NCBI GenBank assembly: GCA_030248215.1
Contig: JASANG010002808.1
Coordinates: 1 to 64,000 of the forward strand
Source of the DNA: Enoplolaimus lenunculus
Taxonomy: Eukaryota > Nematoda > Enoplea > Enoplida > Thoracostomopsidae
DNA length: 64,000 nucleotides
Direction of reading: 5' to 3'
Shown: in pieces, positions 47,395 to 58,907 of the stretch
How the letters are laid out: the number at the start of each line of letters is the position of its first letter
How positions within the stretch are numbered: position 1 is the stretch's first letter
Program-made: the position numbers and the translations under genes
Notes under the pieces: generated by a model
Databases searched by the model: none
Told to the model about the DNA's origin: nothing
Seen by the model: the letters and a program-made list of their open reading frames with translations, nothing else

Positions 47395-47470
47395 CCCCCC
47401 ATGCCCCCATTTATTTTTATCATCGCAAGGGGCCCCAACCCCAACTTTTTTGGGGGGACACCCTAGCTTG
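47395..47470. repeat. GC-rich hairpin block, dispersed
   Basis: Runs CCCCCATGCCCCC, GGGGCCCCAACCCC and TTGGGGGGACACC in AT-rich surroundings, related to 7690-7790. It lies about 200 bp before the exon at 47666. Confidence 0.45.
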
Positions 47471-47665
47471 CCGGCACTGATATTTATGCAAATTAGTTGT
47501 CGCCGAACAAGGGCATATATCAATAAACATTGTAACCGCAACAAATACATCCACGTCGAAACTGGAACTAGGTTTGAAACAATAGCCGGAACACAATTTA
47601 TTAGTGTCAATTCTCACCAATGCAAAAAGGTTACGAGAAAACATTATATTTTCTTTTTGTTTTAG

Positions 47666-47824
47666 AACAAAACAAAATCAACTGTTCCAGTGCGATGTAC
47701 AGCGATTACCAGCATGTGAACGGTGTTCAAGAACAATTCAACAACAACAGCAGCAGCAATAACAACAGCGGCTACGGTCAAAATCGGCGAAATATTGAAA
47801 CGAACTCGTTTGTTCCTGTTACCA
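47666..47824 (+). CDS. rph3a: Rabphilin homologue, exon 5: Asn/Ser-rich linker
   Basis: The strong acceptor TTCTTTTTGTTTTAG precedes 47666 and ACCA/GTAATT closes it; both junctions are phase 1 and the length (159) is a multiple of three. It encodes about residues 888-940 with a NNNSSSNNNSG run from AAC/AGC codons, Tyr and Gly. Disordered; no domain. The donor GTAATT is weaker than the others. The exon fits the frame of both neighbours. Confidence 0.7.
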
Positions 47825-48123
47825 GTAATTTTTTCGCATTGTGACGTTAAGTCGCCGAACAGCTCTCGTTTCGTCCGACACTTTGTAAACCAGAGTTTCA
47901 TTCGATAACTCGTCCAACACCATTAGTAGGCTTAAGCTACGGCAGCTGTTGGACGACAAGTTCTCATATAATTTCATTTTTTTAAATTCAGTTTTAGCTA
48001 ATGAAGCATCAACACAATAAAGCATTGTTTTCGTCTTTATTTTCCAGTTGGCATTTAAAATAGGACTAGTCTGCGCAACTGGCACACCGAAATGCGCGGT
48101 AAGCTGGCTAGAACTTAGGTCTC

Positions 48124-48394
48124 TTAACCTTTTCTCACATGAATATTTTCTATTTCCCCTGAGACCTACTTTTATGCTAGGATTCGAACTCGAGTGACTG
48201 GTGTGGGAGGCGTATACCATCACCACTCAGCTATAGGAGCTGGACGCTCGAGCCCGAGGGGGCTCTCACGTCTTGTGGTGATCTAGTACTATGTATACGT
48301 GTTGCAATTGTTAAACACGGTGCGATATACATTATTTAACGTATATACACTGCGCTTAGTTGCCTATAGGCAACTCAATGTGAGAAGGGGTTAA
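48124..48394 (-). mobile_element. Composite of terminal inverted repeats and tRNA-like promoter, copy 2 (best preserved)
   Basis: Bounded by TTAACCTTTTCTCACATGAA and, inverted, ATGTGAGAAGGGGTTAA. On the minus strand it carries TAGCTGAGTGGTGATGG (A box) and GAGTTCGAATCCT (B box) about 40 bases apart, with tRNA-like stretches around them, and then a unique part. A pol III promoter of SINE type between MITE-type ends is unusual. Confidence 0.75.
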
Positions 48395-48564
48395 ACAAAA
48401 TAAAAACATTTTTCGGTTTCAGGTTAACACAACTTGCCAGCATAAAATATCCAATATTTAGTTATGTTTCTAAATGATCAGTGATAGACCGGTATAAATT
48501 ACAAAAATGCCAGGTTGAATTTTTGTCTAGCAGTCCAGCATGGCTTTTTACTACAAAAATTCTA

Positions 48565-48715
48565 TTGATGATTCGGCCCATGTTACTTTAAAGGGCGTCT
48601 AGATATCTGGTGGGTCTATAAAAAAGTAGGTTTAGATTTTATATTACATTTTTTGCTTAGGCTTAGGTTTAGGCTTAGCAATTCATTTTTGCAACTCTTA
48701 CAACGTTTAAAATAA
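48565..48715 (-). repeat. Dispersed repeat carrying TTAGGC hexamers, inverse copy
   Basis: GGCCCATGTTACTTTAAAGG, GGTGGGTCTATAAAA and GCTTAGGCTTAGGTTTAGG are the reverse complement, in order, of the unit at 41205-41400. Confidence 0.6.
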
Positions 48716-49359
48716 CATTGTTTCATTTTAAACTTGTTAAAAATCAATATAAAAGTTTTGTGTTGTTAAGTTTTTTAGAGTTCCAATACTAAAATTGCCT
48801 TGACTTTCGAGCAAAATAGCATTTTTAACCGGAAACCAAACGTTGCTATGGTACTAATAAAGCTTTCAGTGTTCGCAGAAATTGGTATTAACTTGATGCA
48901 TTTCTGTGAAAATCACGCACGTCACCGGGGTTTAAGAAAACCGAAATTTGTAGTTAGTTGTCGACCTTATACGGTTTACCTCTAATCCGTGGCTTATACT
49001 TGAGTCGATTTTAAAATGAAAAATTTCAAATTTTTAAGGCAAAATTGCTTTTTAAGCAACAAACGTAGCTTCCGAGCCCAAAAAGTAATACAGCATAGTC
49101 TGCTGAGATTGCTTAATACTTGAGATGAGAAATTTTAGGTTTGTGCTAGAACAGTTAATGATTTCGTTTTCTAAATATAATCACAGACTTGGTTTTTGCA
49201 CACTCTCTTCACACATTTAATATTAAAACTTAGGAGTTAAGTTTTAGGCTAGAGCTCAGGCTTAGCTAACGGATTAGACAAAGCTTTAGTCTTAAACTTC
49301 GGCCGTGTCTAAATTTTTTCTAAATAAACGTTAACCTTGGCATAACATTGTCCTCCGTA

Positions 49360-49762
49360 CTTACCCGAATGAGAAGGGGGACTGATATATATTTGCTTTC
49401 TCCAGAGGGTGCCCCTATTATTCAATTGCGGTCTGTTATTTATCTTTCACCTGCTTTTCGCCGCCGTTTGTTACTGATATATATCCGGTATTGAAGGTAT
49501 CCGTTGAATTAAGCGTTCATTTGTCTTATATCAAAAGCTTAATATGCGACGATACAAGGTTATACTTAGGAATGTACTTTCAAACATAAGCATGCTTTGA
49601 AGTTTCATGCTCAACCTTATTTGTTCCTGGAGTCATTTATACACTACAGATAGAAATAATTGACATTCGTGTACTCTAATTAGGGTTTAGAGACTCTATT
49701 CTGTTACGGACTTCAATTGATTAGGGCTCAAAACGGGACCCCTCTTATTCGGGTGAATGCAG
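49360..49762. mobile_element. pogo/Tc1-like MITE, copy 2
   Basis: Ends ACCCGAATGAGAAGGGGG and, inverted, CCCCTCTTATTCGGGTG, with TA on both sides. The interior matches the copy at 17726 through words such as TCCAGAGG, GGTCTGTTATTTATC, TATCCGGTA and CCTGGAGTCATTTAT. No transposase. Confidence 0.75.
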
Positions 49763-50131
49763 TACGTTGGTAAGGGACAACTGTACAAGAGCCAAACACT
49801 TTTCTGTGGATTTTCGACCGTTTTAAGACCATTATTAAGCTTGATGTATCAATGCAGAGAACTGAAACCTCTGAAATTTTTACTATCAAAAGTTGACGTT
49901 TAAATTGAACTGAATATCAAGAATAGGTTGTGTTTTCTGTTACCGCTTAATTTAAAGAGCTCTGTAATAGAAAGCGAGGACGTAGGCTTGTTTCAACACG
50001 GTGATTGTTTATTCGAAAGATGTCTTTAAACGTTTTAGTAAACCATGTTTTTACAATTAAGCCTGTAATCTTTAGTGAACTAAACTTATATTAAAATTGG
50101 TTTTGTAAAATATGTTTCACATGATTTTCAG

Positions 50132-50209
50132 ATACCAATACTGCAGAATATCTGACAGCTTTAGAAGTACCAGAACAGATTACAAGCGATGCGTCGTTTG
50201 ATCTGAACG
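50132..50209 (+). CDS. rph3a: Rabphilin homologue, exon 6: short linker exon
   Basis: Acceptor GATTTTCAG before 50132 and donor AACG/GTACGT at 50210, both phase 1, 78 bases. It encodes about residues 941-966, an acidic Thr/Ala/Glu-rich segment (AEYLTALEVPEQITSDASFD) that could form a short helix. Open only in the frame demanded by its neighbours, which supports it. No domain. Confidence 0.7.
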
Positions 50210-50973
50210 GTACGTTGTAAACGCAACTAACTTACTCAGTTGAATTAGCGTCAGTGCTACCTACATCACTTAACCGCATTCTTCATCGTGTATAAGCATT
50301 TATTGCCAGTTAGTAATAGGCTTTCAAACAAGTAAACTCGGATGCTGTGAATATGAAAATTTTTTGAGTTCAATGAATTTACTAAACATTGAATCTCACC
50401 ACTAATAGGGTCCTAAATTGCATAACTTATCACCTACTTATGACAGGAGTTAGACACAGATTTATGAAAATATGTACAAATATTTGTTTGATATTTTCTG
50501 TTAATCAACAAAACCGGCAACCAAACATAATTTAATTTTGCGGCCAACTAAACTTTTAGTACATAACGGAACAGGAAGTGCCGTGTAAGGTAATATGTCA
50601 TTTAAACAATGGCAAAAAAGTTTGATAAGTTCAAGCATTACGGATTTGCTACAATTCGCAAAGACATTGGTTGATTGTGCTTATGTAAAGTAGCTTATAG
50701 CGTAAGCCGCAAACAAATGAGTTGTACACTTGAAAATTAGTTAAGTTTTCATTAAGCCTCAGGCAATAGACATTCAATTCTATTTAGTTTCAGATTAAGC
50801 TGGTAATATTGTTTTAAAACTTGCTAATTGTTGTCTTGCTTCTTACAGCAACAACCTGATTATATAAACATGGTTTACTAGATTTGCTATCTTGTTTTAA
50901 ATTCCGGCTTGGCCAATTGTATGCGGACGGAAATGTTGATGATTGTATTTGTGTGAATTTTTTCTCCTTTTAG
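50210..50973 (+). other. Intron, 764 bp
   Basis: Phase 1. Contains part of a dispersed foldback family near 50278-50430 (TTGCCAGTTAGTAATAGGC). Nothing else recognised. Confidence 0.6.
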
Positions 50974-51054
50974 TCCTCAAAGAGCTCACCGGAACCGACA
51001 CTGTAATTGTTCGCTCTGAAGAAACCCCGTCGCGATCTGAATCAGCAGCAAACA
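50974..51054 (+). CDS. rph3a: Rabphilin homologue, exon 7: short linker exon
   Basis: The clear acceptor TTTTTCTCCTTTTAG precedes 50974 and AACA/GTAAGT follows; 81 bases, phase 1 both sides. It encodes about residues 967-993: LKELTGTDTVIVRSEETPSR and then an acidic Ser-rich tail. Disordered, with possible Ser/Thr phosphorylation sites. Frame agreement with both neighbours supports it. Confidence 0.7.
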
Positions 51055-52767
51055 GTAAGTTTTTGCCGAAAAACAAAATTTTACTTAAAATAATACAAAT
51101 AATAAATATTTAGCTCAAAAATACATCGTCGTATTTGTGAATCTGTTATAAAAAATTTAAATCAAAATATTACATTTCTGATCGAGCATATGTATATCAT
51201 AAGCACGTAGCTTTATAAACTAAAATTCTGCCCAAATTAAAAATTTTACCTCAGCTATTCGTGGGCGGTTTGAGCCAGTATAGTTGACATTCTAACAGCT
51301 TCTTTGCAGAAAATCTTGTCACATAAATAGAGCATTACACCTATTCGCACTGAAAGAAGTTAGATATGGTCTTAAACAATCCTGTGCCAAGATGTGATTA
51401 TTTAATAAGTACTGACGATAGCACGGTAGTCCTGTTTTCTCGTTCAGACCAACGAGGAGCGCAGTAGCTGATCCAAAAACGAGGGGGTCATAACTGTTCG
51501 GAGGCGAAACATGTTAGCAGAAGAAACCTTGCGAGCTAAGCGAGCAAACAGTAAAATTCAATTTCAATAATTTGTAAAATAGAAGACCTTAGTATTTTTC
51601 ATAGAGTTTTCCATTTTATGTAAAGCGAAGTTATTATTTTTAAAAATGAGACCTGCTGGCCTCTCTGCTTCCTCGGCTGCAGCGCCATCGGATCAACGTC
51701 ATTTATTTTACTCAATATTTCGACGCTAATTGCCGCCAGCTAAATGGTTTTTTGTTTCATTAAATATTCAATGCAACGAGTGTCAAATTTAAACTTTAAT
51801 GGAATGACACTAACGCATATGCATTAGCGTTTTTGTTCAGAAAGAATGCTAGTCAAATGTTTCATGTTTCATGGCCTGCAGGGCAACCAATATTATAAAT
51901 AGGATAATGGGCAAACACAAAATTCAAACTTGCAACCGTCAAGTGCACCGGATTGTCGAGCACCAACGTACCAACGAATAAAGGGTGGCTCTCCCAACGA
52001 AGTGCCCACTAAAACTATGGTTTTGTCTTCGCTTGTACCGGTCCCATTGGGCTATCATGATGTATTCACTTGGAAAAAATTTCAATATTTGTTGATTTCG
52101 GTTGCCTCTCGTCGATTTTGTTTCGAGCAACTCACACGCTTGACATGCCACAACTCAAAAGATTACAATTGGGTTAATTCTATCACAGTGCTGTTGACTC
52201 GGCAAGATAATCAAGACTTTCATGGAACCAGCCGTCTTTAATCATTCCATGCATTTTTTAAACCAAATCCCTTACTCATTAAAATCTTCTTATATAATTA
52301 AGCTTAGCTGATCTAGCGTGATAATATTACACCACTGTTACTAGATTTTTTGGACGCAAATTCATTACGTACTTTTTTATAGCTGAAATAGGATGTTTCA
52401 CAGATGCGTTGCACTTAATAAGCTTGTTTGGGTTGCAAGGATATATTAACCCAATTCAACGAGCGACTGAATAGATAATATTTCAAATACTTTCATGCAA
52501 CATGGACAAATCAAACTTGATTAGTGGCAAAAATGTGGCATGTAGCTTGTACATACAAGTTCTGGATCCAGCTCAAACTTTGGTTACGGTGTGCGCAAGA
52601 ACAACATTTAGGAAAAGCGTATAATCGTGTGCCAGCGTGTGTAATACCACCAAGAGACCATTAAGAGATATTTTACTCTAAAGCCCTGGATATGTCAAAA
52701 GTTGCCCCAGGAACCCAGTGAAGTGCGGCTGTTCCTTATGAATTATATATACGGAGCGTGCAATTTA

Positions 52768-53012
52768 AGGGTTGCGCTATACTTATCGTGCGGCGCCGTC
52801 CGTCGCCGTCCGTCACCGTGCGGCACCGTCGAAAACCATACAAAATCATACGCGCGTAATTCACGTACGATACGACCGCATGGTAACGTACGATTACGGG
52901 TGACGGCGCCGGGCAGGTGACGGACTGGTGACGGACGGTGATGGACGGTGCCGAATGGGTGACGCACGGTGACGGACGGCGCCGGACGTCAACAAAAGTA
53001 TAGCGCAACCCT
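52768..53012. mobile_element. GC-rich TA-flanked MITE, copy 2 (245 bp)
   Basis: Ends AGGGTTGCGCTATACTT and its exact inverse AAGTATAGCGCAACCCT, each flanked by TA (52766-52767, 53013-53014). The interior is made of tandem GGTGACGGACGG- and GGCGCCGTCCGTC-type words, unusually CpG-rich for this window. Same family as 12089-12297; ends are better conserved here, so it is younger. Confidence 0.85.
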
Positions 53013-53324
53013 TATAGGTATTCCGACTGAAATAAAATAGACAGAAAATACAGCCAGTGTTACGAAAGCTCCCGTACACTCCTCGCTCATAGGCTTAGAC
53101 TTAAGCTCAAGCTAAGGCTTAGGCTTTGGAAACAGCTTCTTTAGCTTAAGCCACAGAGCACAAGAATCTTTTCATATTTTAGGCTTTAGGTTCGATTTCA
53201 GTTTAAGTATACGACAATAACTGAAATAGCATTGATAGCATCGTACACTTTTTGTAGCATTGACCGATTTTTTTCTGTTTGATATATTATTTGATTTACT
53301 TTTTTGACTAAATACCCACTGTCA

Positions 53325-53440
53325 TCCAGGCGGGTTGCCAGGTGATACTCAGCCCGTAAGAAACTTTTCTGCCCTACCAGTTTCGAAAAGTTTCAGTTCC
53401 GCCTGTAAGTCCTTATAGAATCAACCGCATTCCCTTCCTC
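53325..53440 (+). repeat. Dispersed GTAGCC/CTTGTAAGTC repeat, fragment
   Basis: GGTTGCCAGGTGATACTCAG, CGAAAAGTTTCAG and CCGCCTGTAAGTCCTTAT align with the family; the right end is missing. Confidence 0.4.
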
Positions 53441-53581
53441 AAAATTAATTAGGCACAATTTGAATGTTGAGTTAGCCATAGATCTGTAATGGTGACTGAC
53501 AGGATATCTCCAATACTTTTTGATTTAACGTTAGTCTGCATCAATAGGATTGATTGTTTTGGAACAATATCCAAATTAACG

Positions 53582-53770
53582 GACCATATTCTCAAATGTG
53601 TGTAGCACATATTGCCTATTATTAACAGGTTTTCAAACAAAGGCTCACAGGTACCCCGATAAAATGCAAAAAATAACTTTGCGAAGTTGCAAAATTTGCC
53701 ATTAACTCGTTCAAAATTTAGAAGGCATATCACCAACTGGGCAATACGGCGCATACTTGAGAATATGGTC
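53582..53770. mobile_element. Foldback MITE with GACCATATTCTCAA ends
   Basis: Left GACCATATTCTCAAATGTG and right TACTTGAGAATATGGTC are inverted repeats of 14 or more bp; inside, TGTAGCACATATTGCC and GGCATATCACCAACTGG pair imperfectly. Related copies or pieces are at 12555, 35048, 50278, 55379 and 63400. Confidence 0.7.
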
Positions 53771-54249
53771 ATAGAATAATATAATTGGTTTGTGGTGCTT
53801 GCGTGAATCAATAAATATTTTAAAGTCCGACCAGATAATGGACAGTCCGTGCAAGGTTTTTAGCGTGTTTATTCGTTTTAAAATATGCTAGACACGATTT
53901 TCGCACACCAAACTAAAAGACGTTTTTGGCTATATATAGCTGTTTTTTATTTGACGCTTGTCTGGCAAAACTTTTACGATGTTTAAAAAAATTTCACTTA
54001 TTTTTGTATCAACGTAAGATATTTTGTGTATTCTAAATCGTTCGTATTTTCTCAGTGAAATTCGGTTTACGATCTAAATCAGTAATGCGGATAAATTTAA
54101 AAAGAGCCAAAATTTCTTTTTTTCCGAGTTAATACAGTAGACTGTATACTCTTTAGTGTTGAAGTCAGATCACTAGTACACCTAATGATTAGTGAAATAG
54201 TGTAAAATGGTATTTTTTAAATTTAACGCATTTGTAAATCAGCATGTAA

Positions 54250-54690
54250 CAGGGTGTAACCGGATATCCGGTTTCGTTTCCGCTAAAAATCGATGTCCGT
54301 TTCCGTTTTCGTTTTCGTTATGGAATTGACGAAAATTTTATTTTTACCTCCAAAATTTGTAATAAATCACGTATGTATCTAAAGGTGGATGTCCGTTTGT
54401 CTACCTCTTTGAACGGAACTTATTTCGTGTGATATTACTACCTCATATCAGGGTTTTAAAAATCCCACCTGTTTATTAGCTAACGGCGCAGGGTATAAAT
54501 GGATAGTAAAAATAACGGAAACGAAAACGTATAGGGATTAAAATAACGGAAGCACAAAAAGGATATTGAAGTATCAAAGTTTCAAGGATGCTTTATTTTT
54601 CTGCCAACGCAATTGAGGTGTGCACATATTCACCGGGCTTTATAAATTTTAAACAAAAAATAGCGGAATGCATCATTTTTAATTATTTGA
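54250..54690. mobile_element. Two hAT-like MITE pieces in opposite orientation
   Basis: At 54250 CAGGGTGTAACCGGATATCC starts a + copy; at 54489 CAGGGTATAAATGGATAG starts a copy in the other orientation that runs through TCTGCCAACGCAATTGAGG to about 54690. Either one element inserted beside another or one was rearranged. The short frame at 54588-54860 is a by-product. Confidence 0.6.
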
Positions 54691-54899
54691 ATAAATTTTG
54701 TAATTTTATTTCAATTCAAAATAACAGCAGCACACCTGTATTGAACTTTGAGCTTCGCTTAAACGTTCACTTTGCTTATTATAACTTTTTAAGCCTGGTC
54801 AGAACAAATGATACGGCCAGGATCAATTTCAATGTAACAAATCTAATTAATCACGAATAAACTCAACATAATTAGCAAATGTTTCGAAATTATATTTTA

Positions 54900-55080
54900 G
54901 AAATAGCGACACGCCCGCGTACCAGCCAACAAATTTTAGAAGGACATGTGGTTGAAATATTAACAAGTATACAGCAGTTCTAATACTTCTTAGGGGCCCA
55001 ATATCTTTCCAGGGATGACTCAGCCGTCTTGACCCCATCGTGGCTACGGGCCCGAATAATGCATAAGGCGGAAATGATAT
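54900..55080 (-). repeat. Dispersed GTAGCC/CTTGTAAGTC repeat, minus orientation
   Basis: TCTTTCCAGGGATGACTCAG, CGTCTTGACCCC and GGCTACGGGCCC match the family in inverse order relative to 36655. Confidence 0.45.
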
Positions 55081-55378
55081 AGATCTCGTCTTGTTGCCTT
55101 TTAACCACATTTTTTAAACTATTTCTTTAGAATACGTATTGTGTATTTCTTAACTTCAAAAGAACAATGAGCATCGCAAGATATTCAGCGCGACAGGGTG
55201 GCAATCGTATAATATTTGATTTTTAGTCAAAACTGTTAAAGCATTCTAAACAAGTACGAAAGCACAAGTGTCGCATTTGGTTTTCCTAAATCGTCATTGA
55301 TATAGTGTACTATATATAGTGTATTTAACTCATAAACCTAGAGAACATTAGTAAATGTTTAGTTTAAGTAATTTTCTA

Positions 55379-55610
55379 TACCCGCATTCTCAAATGTATG
55401 TTGCACCTATCATCGCTTGAGGATAGAATTTGTAAACCTTCGAGTCATCAACTGATAAGCTTAGAGGAATTTAGCACATTTGTTTGCATTCGGTTTTGTC
55501 CAACGTTTGCACCAGGTGTGATATCTGCGGCTGCATGAGTTCGTCAGTTTGAAAACCTATCACTAAGTGGGTATAGCTGCTATACGCATTTGACAATGTG
55601 GCCTCTAGTC
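55379..55610. mobile_element. Foldback MITE, relative of 53582
   Basis: GCATTCTCAAATGTATG and TTGCACCTATCATCG on the left; GAAAACCTATCACTAAGTGG and ACGCATTTGACAATG on the right, in inverse order. No frame. Confidence 0.5.
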
Positions 55611-56070
55611 AAAGCGTCATAAGCTAACAGGAAACAAGCTAACCAATAATTTCGTGCTATTTCAGAACGTTAAAGACTAATTGTTTTTGGTACGTTATAC
55701 ATCAATTCTTACAAATCTCACAAGTACATTAACTTGTTCTATAGTCACGCGAACTAAAATAAACGAGTGCTATTTGCAGTTAGTGCTGTTGCTCCAATAT
55801 GTGTAACCATTAATACTATTCTAGGCAGGTTGATAATGTGACAATAAGTCATTTGTAAAACAATTTGCAGTCATTATTCATATTTTTAATGTCTGCCGGG
55901 TCGAAGAATTATATGCTTCATACAGTCATGAATTGTTGTATCATTTGGTATAGAACTGGTTCAAAAAGGGCTGAAAAACGGTAGCGAACGGCTGATTCAT
56001 TACACAAGGTACAATCGTTAGCTGTAGTCGTAGTAGCATACTCAAGTCTTAATAGTATATGGATAAAAGC

Positions 56071-56395
56071 AAGAGTCGATAATAACTCTGTTTACAACAG
56101 TGTGCAACTGGGTACATTCTGTGTAGAAAAGAATGTACCCAGCTGCACGTTGCGTTTCTGGCATACACCCCCTTATTTATAGGGGGATACAACCTGATAC
56201 AACCTGTGCGAACCATTTCACTTTTCGTATCCGGCGGCAAAAATACTTCGCTTATAGTTATTTAATTTAAGAGGTATTGCATGTGATAGGTATATCCCCT
56301 AAATAAGGAGGGTCGACCAAAAACGCAACGCCCAGTGGTACATTTCGTACCATGCGGTAACGCAAGAGTTGTGTACTCTAGTATCATGCACTCTT
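56071..56395 (-). mobile_element. Foldback element with inner GTACATT hairpins, copy 2
   Basis: Reverse-complement arrangement of the element at 22560. The hairpin GGGTACATTCTGTG..AAAAGAATGTACCC lies near the left, GTTGCGTTTCTGGC follows, CCCCCTTATTTATAGGGGG forms a further hairpin, and the right part repeats these inverted (GGTCGACC, AACGCAACGCCC, GGTACATTTCGTACC). Ends AAGAGTCGAT and CATGCACTCTT. Confidence 0.7.
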
Positions 56396-58907
56396 ACTAA
56401 AAGTAATGAACTTAAAACAATAGAAAATAACTGTTGTAAGTTACGGGTGTGTGCGTGCGGCTAGAATAACTGGAACTGGCTTGTAAAGTAAATAATAGCC
56501 CGGATCTGAACAACGGGACGGATTACCTCTGGAGAAAACATAAATGTCCGTCAACACCTCTTATTCTTTCACTACAGTATGAAAAATTAGCGAAATATGC
56601 ATATAGTGGCTAAACACTGTTCAAAACTGCTAATAAATTGTATGTTTTATCCCTACTGTGCAAGGTGCAATCGGAAATCTGCCGCCGGCAGCGACTCCAG
56701 CGGAAAGTCGACCTCCGGCCCTGGTAGAATTTCTACCGGAGTTAACGTTTGGTGTGATTTTGAGGTAAAAATTGAAAAGATTTCGTAATCACTAACCGTA
56801 AAACCAAAAGATTTAACTCCTTACAGTTTTAATTTACTAAGACTGGCGAATCAAACATATTAACAAACAATTTCGCCTCACCTCTGGCTCCGGCAAATTT
56901 TGTTGACATCCGGCTCAAGCATTTTTACCACCGGTCGTGCCCTGCTACGGTAGTATACGAAGCTTATTTCTAATTTCATGCATGAAACTGCCAGGATTTC
57001 TTATTTGATTATGGTTGGTTAGCACACAGCTCTCTGTTTTTACTGAGTACAAGTTAGCTTTTAACTTGTTTTCAATGCTTTAAACTCTCGTTGAATTTCT
57101 TCCTTATCTTCGAAAGCAGGATTATGTATAAGTTTAGCACTATAATATCGTTAGACTTTTGGCTCACTTCAATCGCGAATTTTTTTCTAATATGTCTCGC
57201 GCGGTCGTTCTTTGATAAATTTTACTAGACTCGCCGCTGACATATTTATATTGCTTGATTGAGCCGTGTTCGCGCAAATGCAATCCTAAATAAATTATTT
57301 ACATTTGTAAACCATAAAAAAATATTTAATTAATTTTTGCTTCAATTCACAAAAAACTGTTTTCCCATTTGAAAGTTATATTGATTATATCTTGACAAAA
57401 GGCTGAAAACTGTCATGTAATCTATAAACATCTATAAATAAATACTCCGCTTGTGCCGATATCCAAGTTTTCACCGACCGCAAAGTCTTCCGCAAACCTT
57501 GGGAAATTTAACATTTGGTTTAGCTGCGCCAGTAATTCTCACGGCAGCCTCTACTAATGATATTTTTTGGCAACGATTTGCATACTTAATGAAATTTAGA
57601 ATATTGTTCGAAGAAACACAATTATTTGGCAAATCAATCGAATCGCACTACAGTTGTTCCATCTATTCTTGATTTGCTAGATCATCTGTCGTTCAATAAA
57701 AACATCGCATCAGAAATTTAAATTTGATTTTTAGCATGGGCCAAAATTTTCCAATTTGATAACATTTCATCGTTTAAACTCTAAAATTTTTAGCACAATA
57801 CAGCCGGTGCGGAAACGTATCCAATATCCTACAAGTAGGCAGTATGAGATGTATTGTTTTTTGAAATTCCCGGAGATAAGAACAATAAAGGCTCTTTTAC
57901 ACGATTTTAGAATAACTTGCTGGATTTCGAAAGAAAAAAGCTCCTGGCTACTCTACCCGCGGGTTTAACACGAGCCAGGTGCAGAACTTTAGTCATGGAA
58001 CACCATGGGTAACGATTTGTATCTCGCGGGTAAAAATTGACAGCTTTAACCCCCGCCAAACTTTTCTGGTATAATCTGTTTTACCCCTGGTCAGTTGCTG
58101 TGTAGTGCTATACCGGTGCTTCATTTAGTTGGGTTTGAAATTTTGTTGTTTGTAGTAACTCAAAATAGTACTTTGGCCTCCAATGTTGCAATGCACAAAT
58201 TTGGCATCTTAAGATAGTTCTGCTCGTGGTTTCGTTTGATCGGTTGCGTTCAAAAATACGAACGTAAGAAGCTTTTGGCATTTACTGCTGATGCGTTAAT
58301 CAAATATATCACTTGCTTATTATTTTAAATTTTGTAATTTCTTCCATTTTTATTCCAGGTATTAATTTTCTGTATGGTTCAAGCTTGAAATTCATTTATC
58401 TTTAGCAAAAAGCAAATTATTTATCAAATTAGCTCATTTCGGCATATATTAAAACATTCAATTCTGATGATCTCTATCGTGGCGTAAGACATAATCCGAT
58501 CGTTTTGTAATAGTTGTTTTCTCGAAAAAGTTGTGAAATTTGATCTTGTTTATGTATAAGCATACTATTCTGAACAAATATCAGCTCAGCCCTGTCGAAA
58601 TTATCGCAGAACGAACGCTGATTGGTTGTCGGTGCTGCATCCAAGCATATATTGCAAATATGATGTTGAACAGTTTATTTTAGTAACAATTTAACTTAGA
58701 ACAAAATTGCTGTTTTAGGCTGGGCTAAAATAATTGGCGTCAATAGCAGATTAGCATACGACATACAGTCTAACGAAATTCATATTAGGTACCTATTTAT
58801 ACTTTCACAATAATAAAATTAAAAAACATTTCAGCGCAATAAAAATATTTCGTAAGCACGGCATTGGTTTCAACTAAATTTAAATAAAAATTGTTCATTT
58901 TGTACAG

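Larger units (their letters stand above)
36590..47665 (+). other. 11-kb intron in the linker region
   Basis: Phase 1 at both ends. No internal exon supported. Holds a dispersed GTAGCC repeat (36655, also 45695), a small tandem repeat (40145), TTAGGC-type hexamers inside a dispersed repeat (41205), a tRNA-like composite (42639), an 18-copy minisatellite (43236), a short hAT-like element (46074) and a GC-rich hairpin block (47395). The remainder is AT-rich with nothing recognised. Confidence 0.6.
47825..50131 (+). other. Intron, 2.3 kb
   Basis: Phase 1. Contains the best copy of the tRNA-like composite (48124), the TTAGGC-bearing repeat (48565) and a pogo/Tc1-like MITE (49360). No further exon seen. 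Confidence 0.6.
51055..58907 (+). other. 7.9-kb intron
   Basis: Phase 1. No internal exon accepted (an open stretch at 51903-52241 has linker-like composition but the wrong phase). Holds a GC-rich MITE (52768), GTAGCC repeats (53325, 54900), foldback elements (53582, 55379, 56071), hAT-like pieces (54250) and scattered AT-rich sequence. Confidence 0.6.

Noticed and set aside
51903-52241. Open stretch with linker-like composition (QPSSAPDCRAPTYQR)
   Set aside because: An exon here must be phase 1 at both ends; the usable acceptor gives phase 0 and no good donor follows.
54588-54860. 90-codon frame
   Set aside because: It starts inside a hAT-like MITE piece and continues in intergenic-type sequence.
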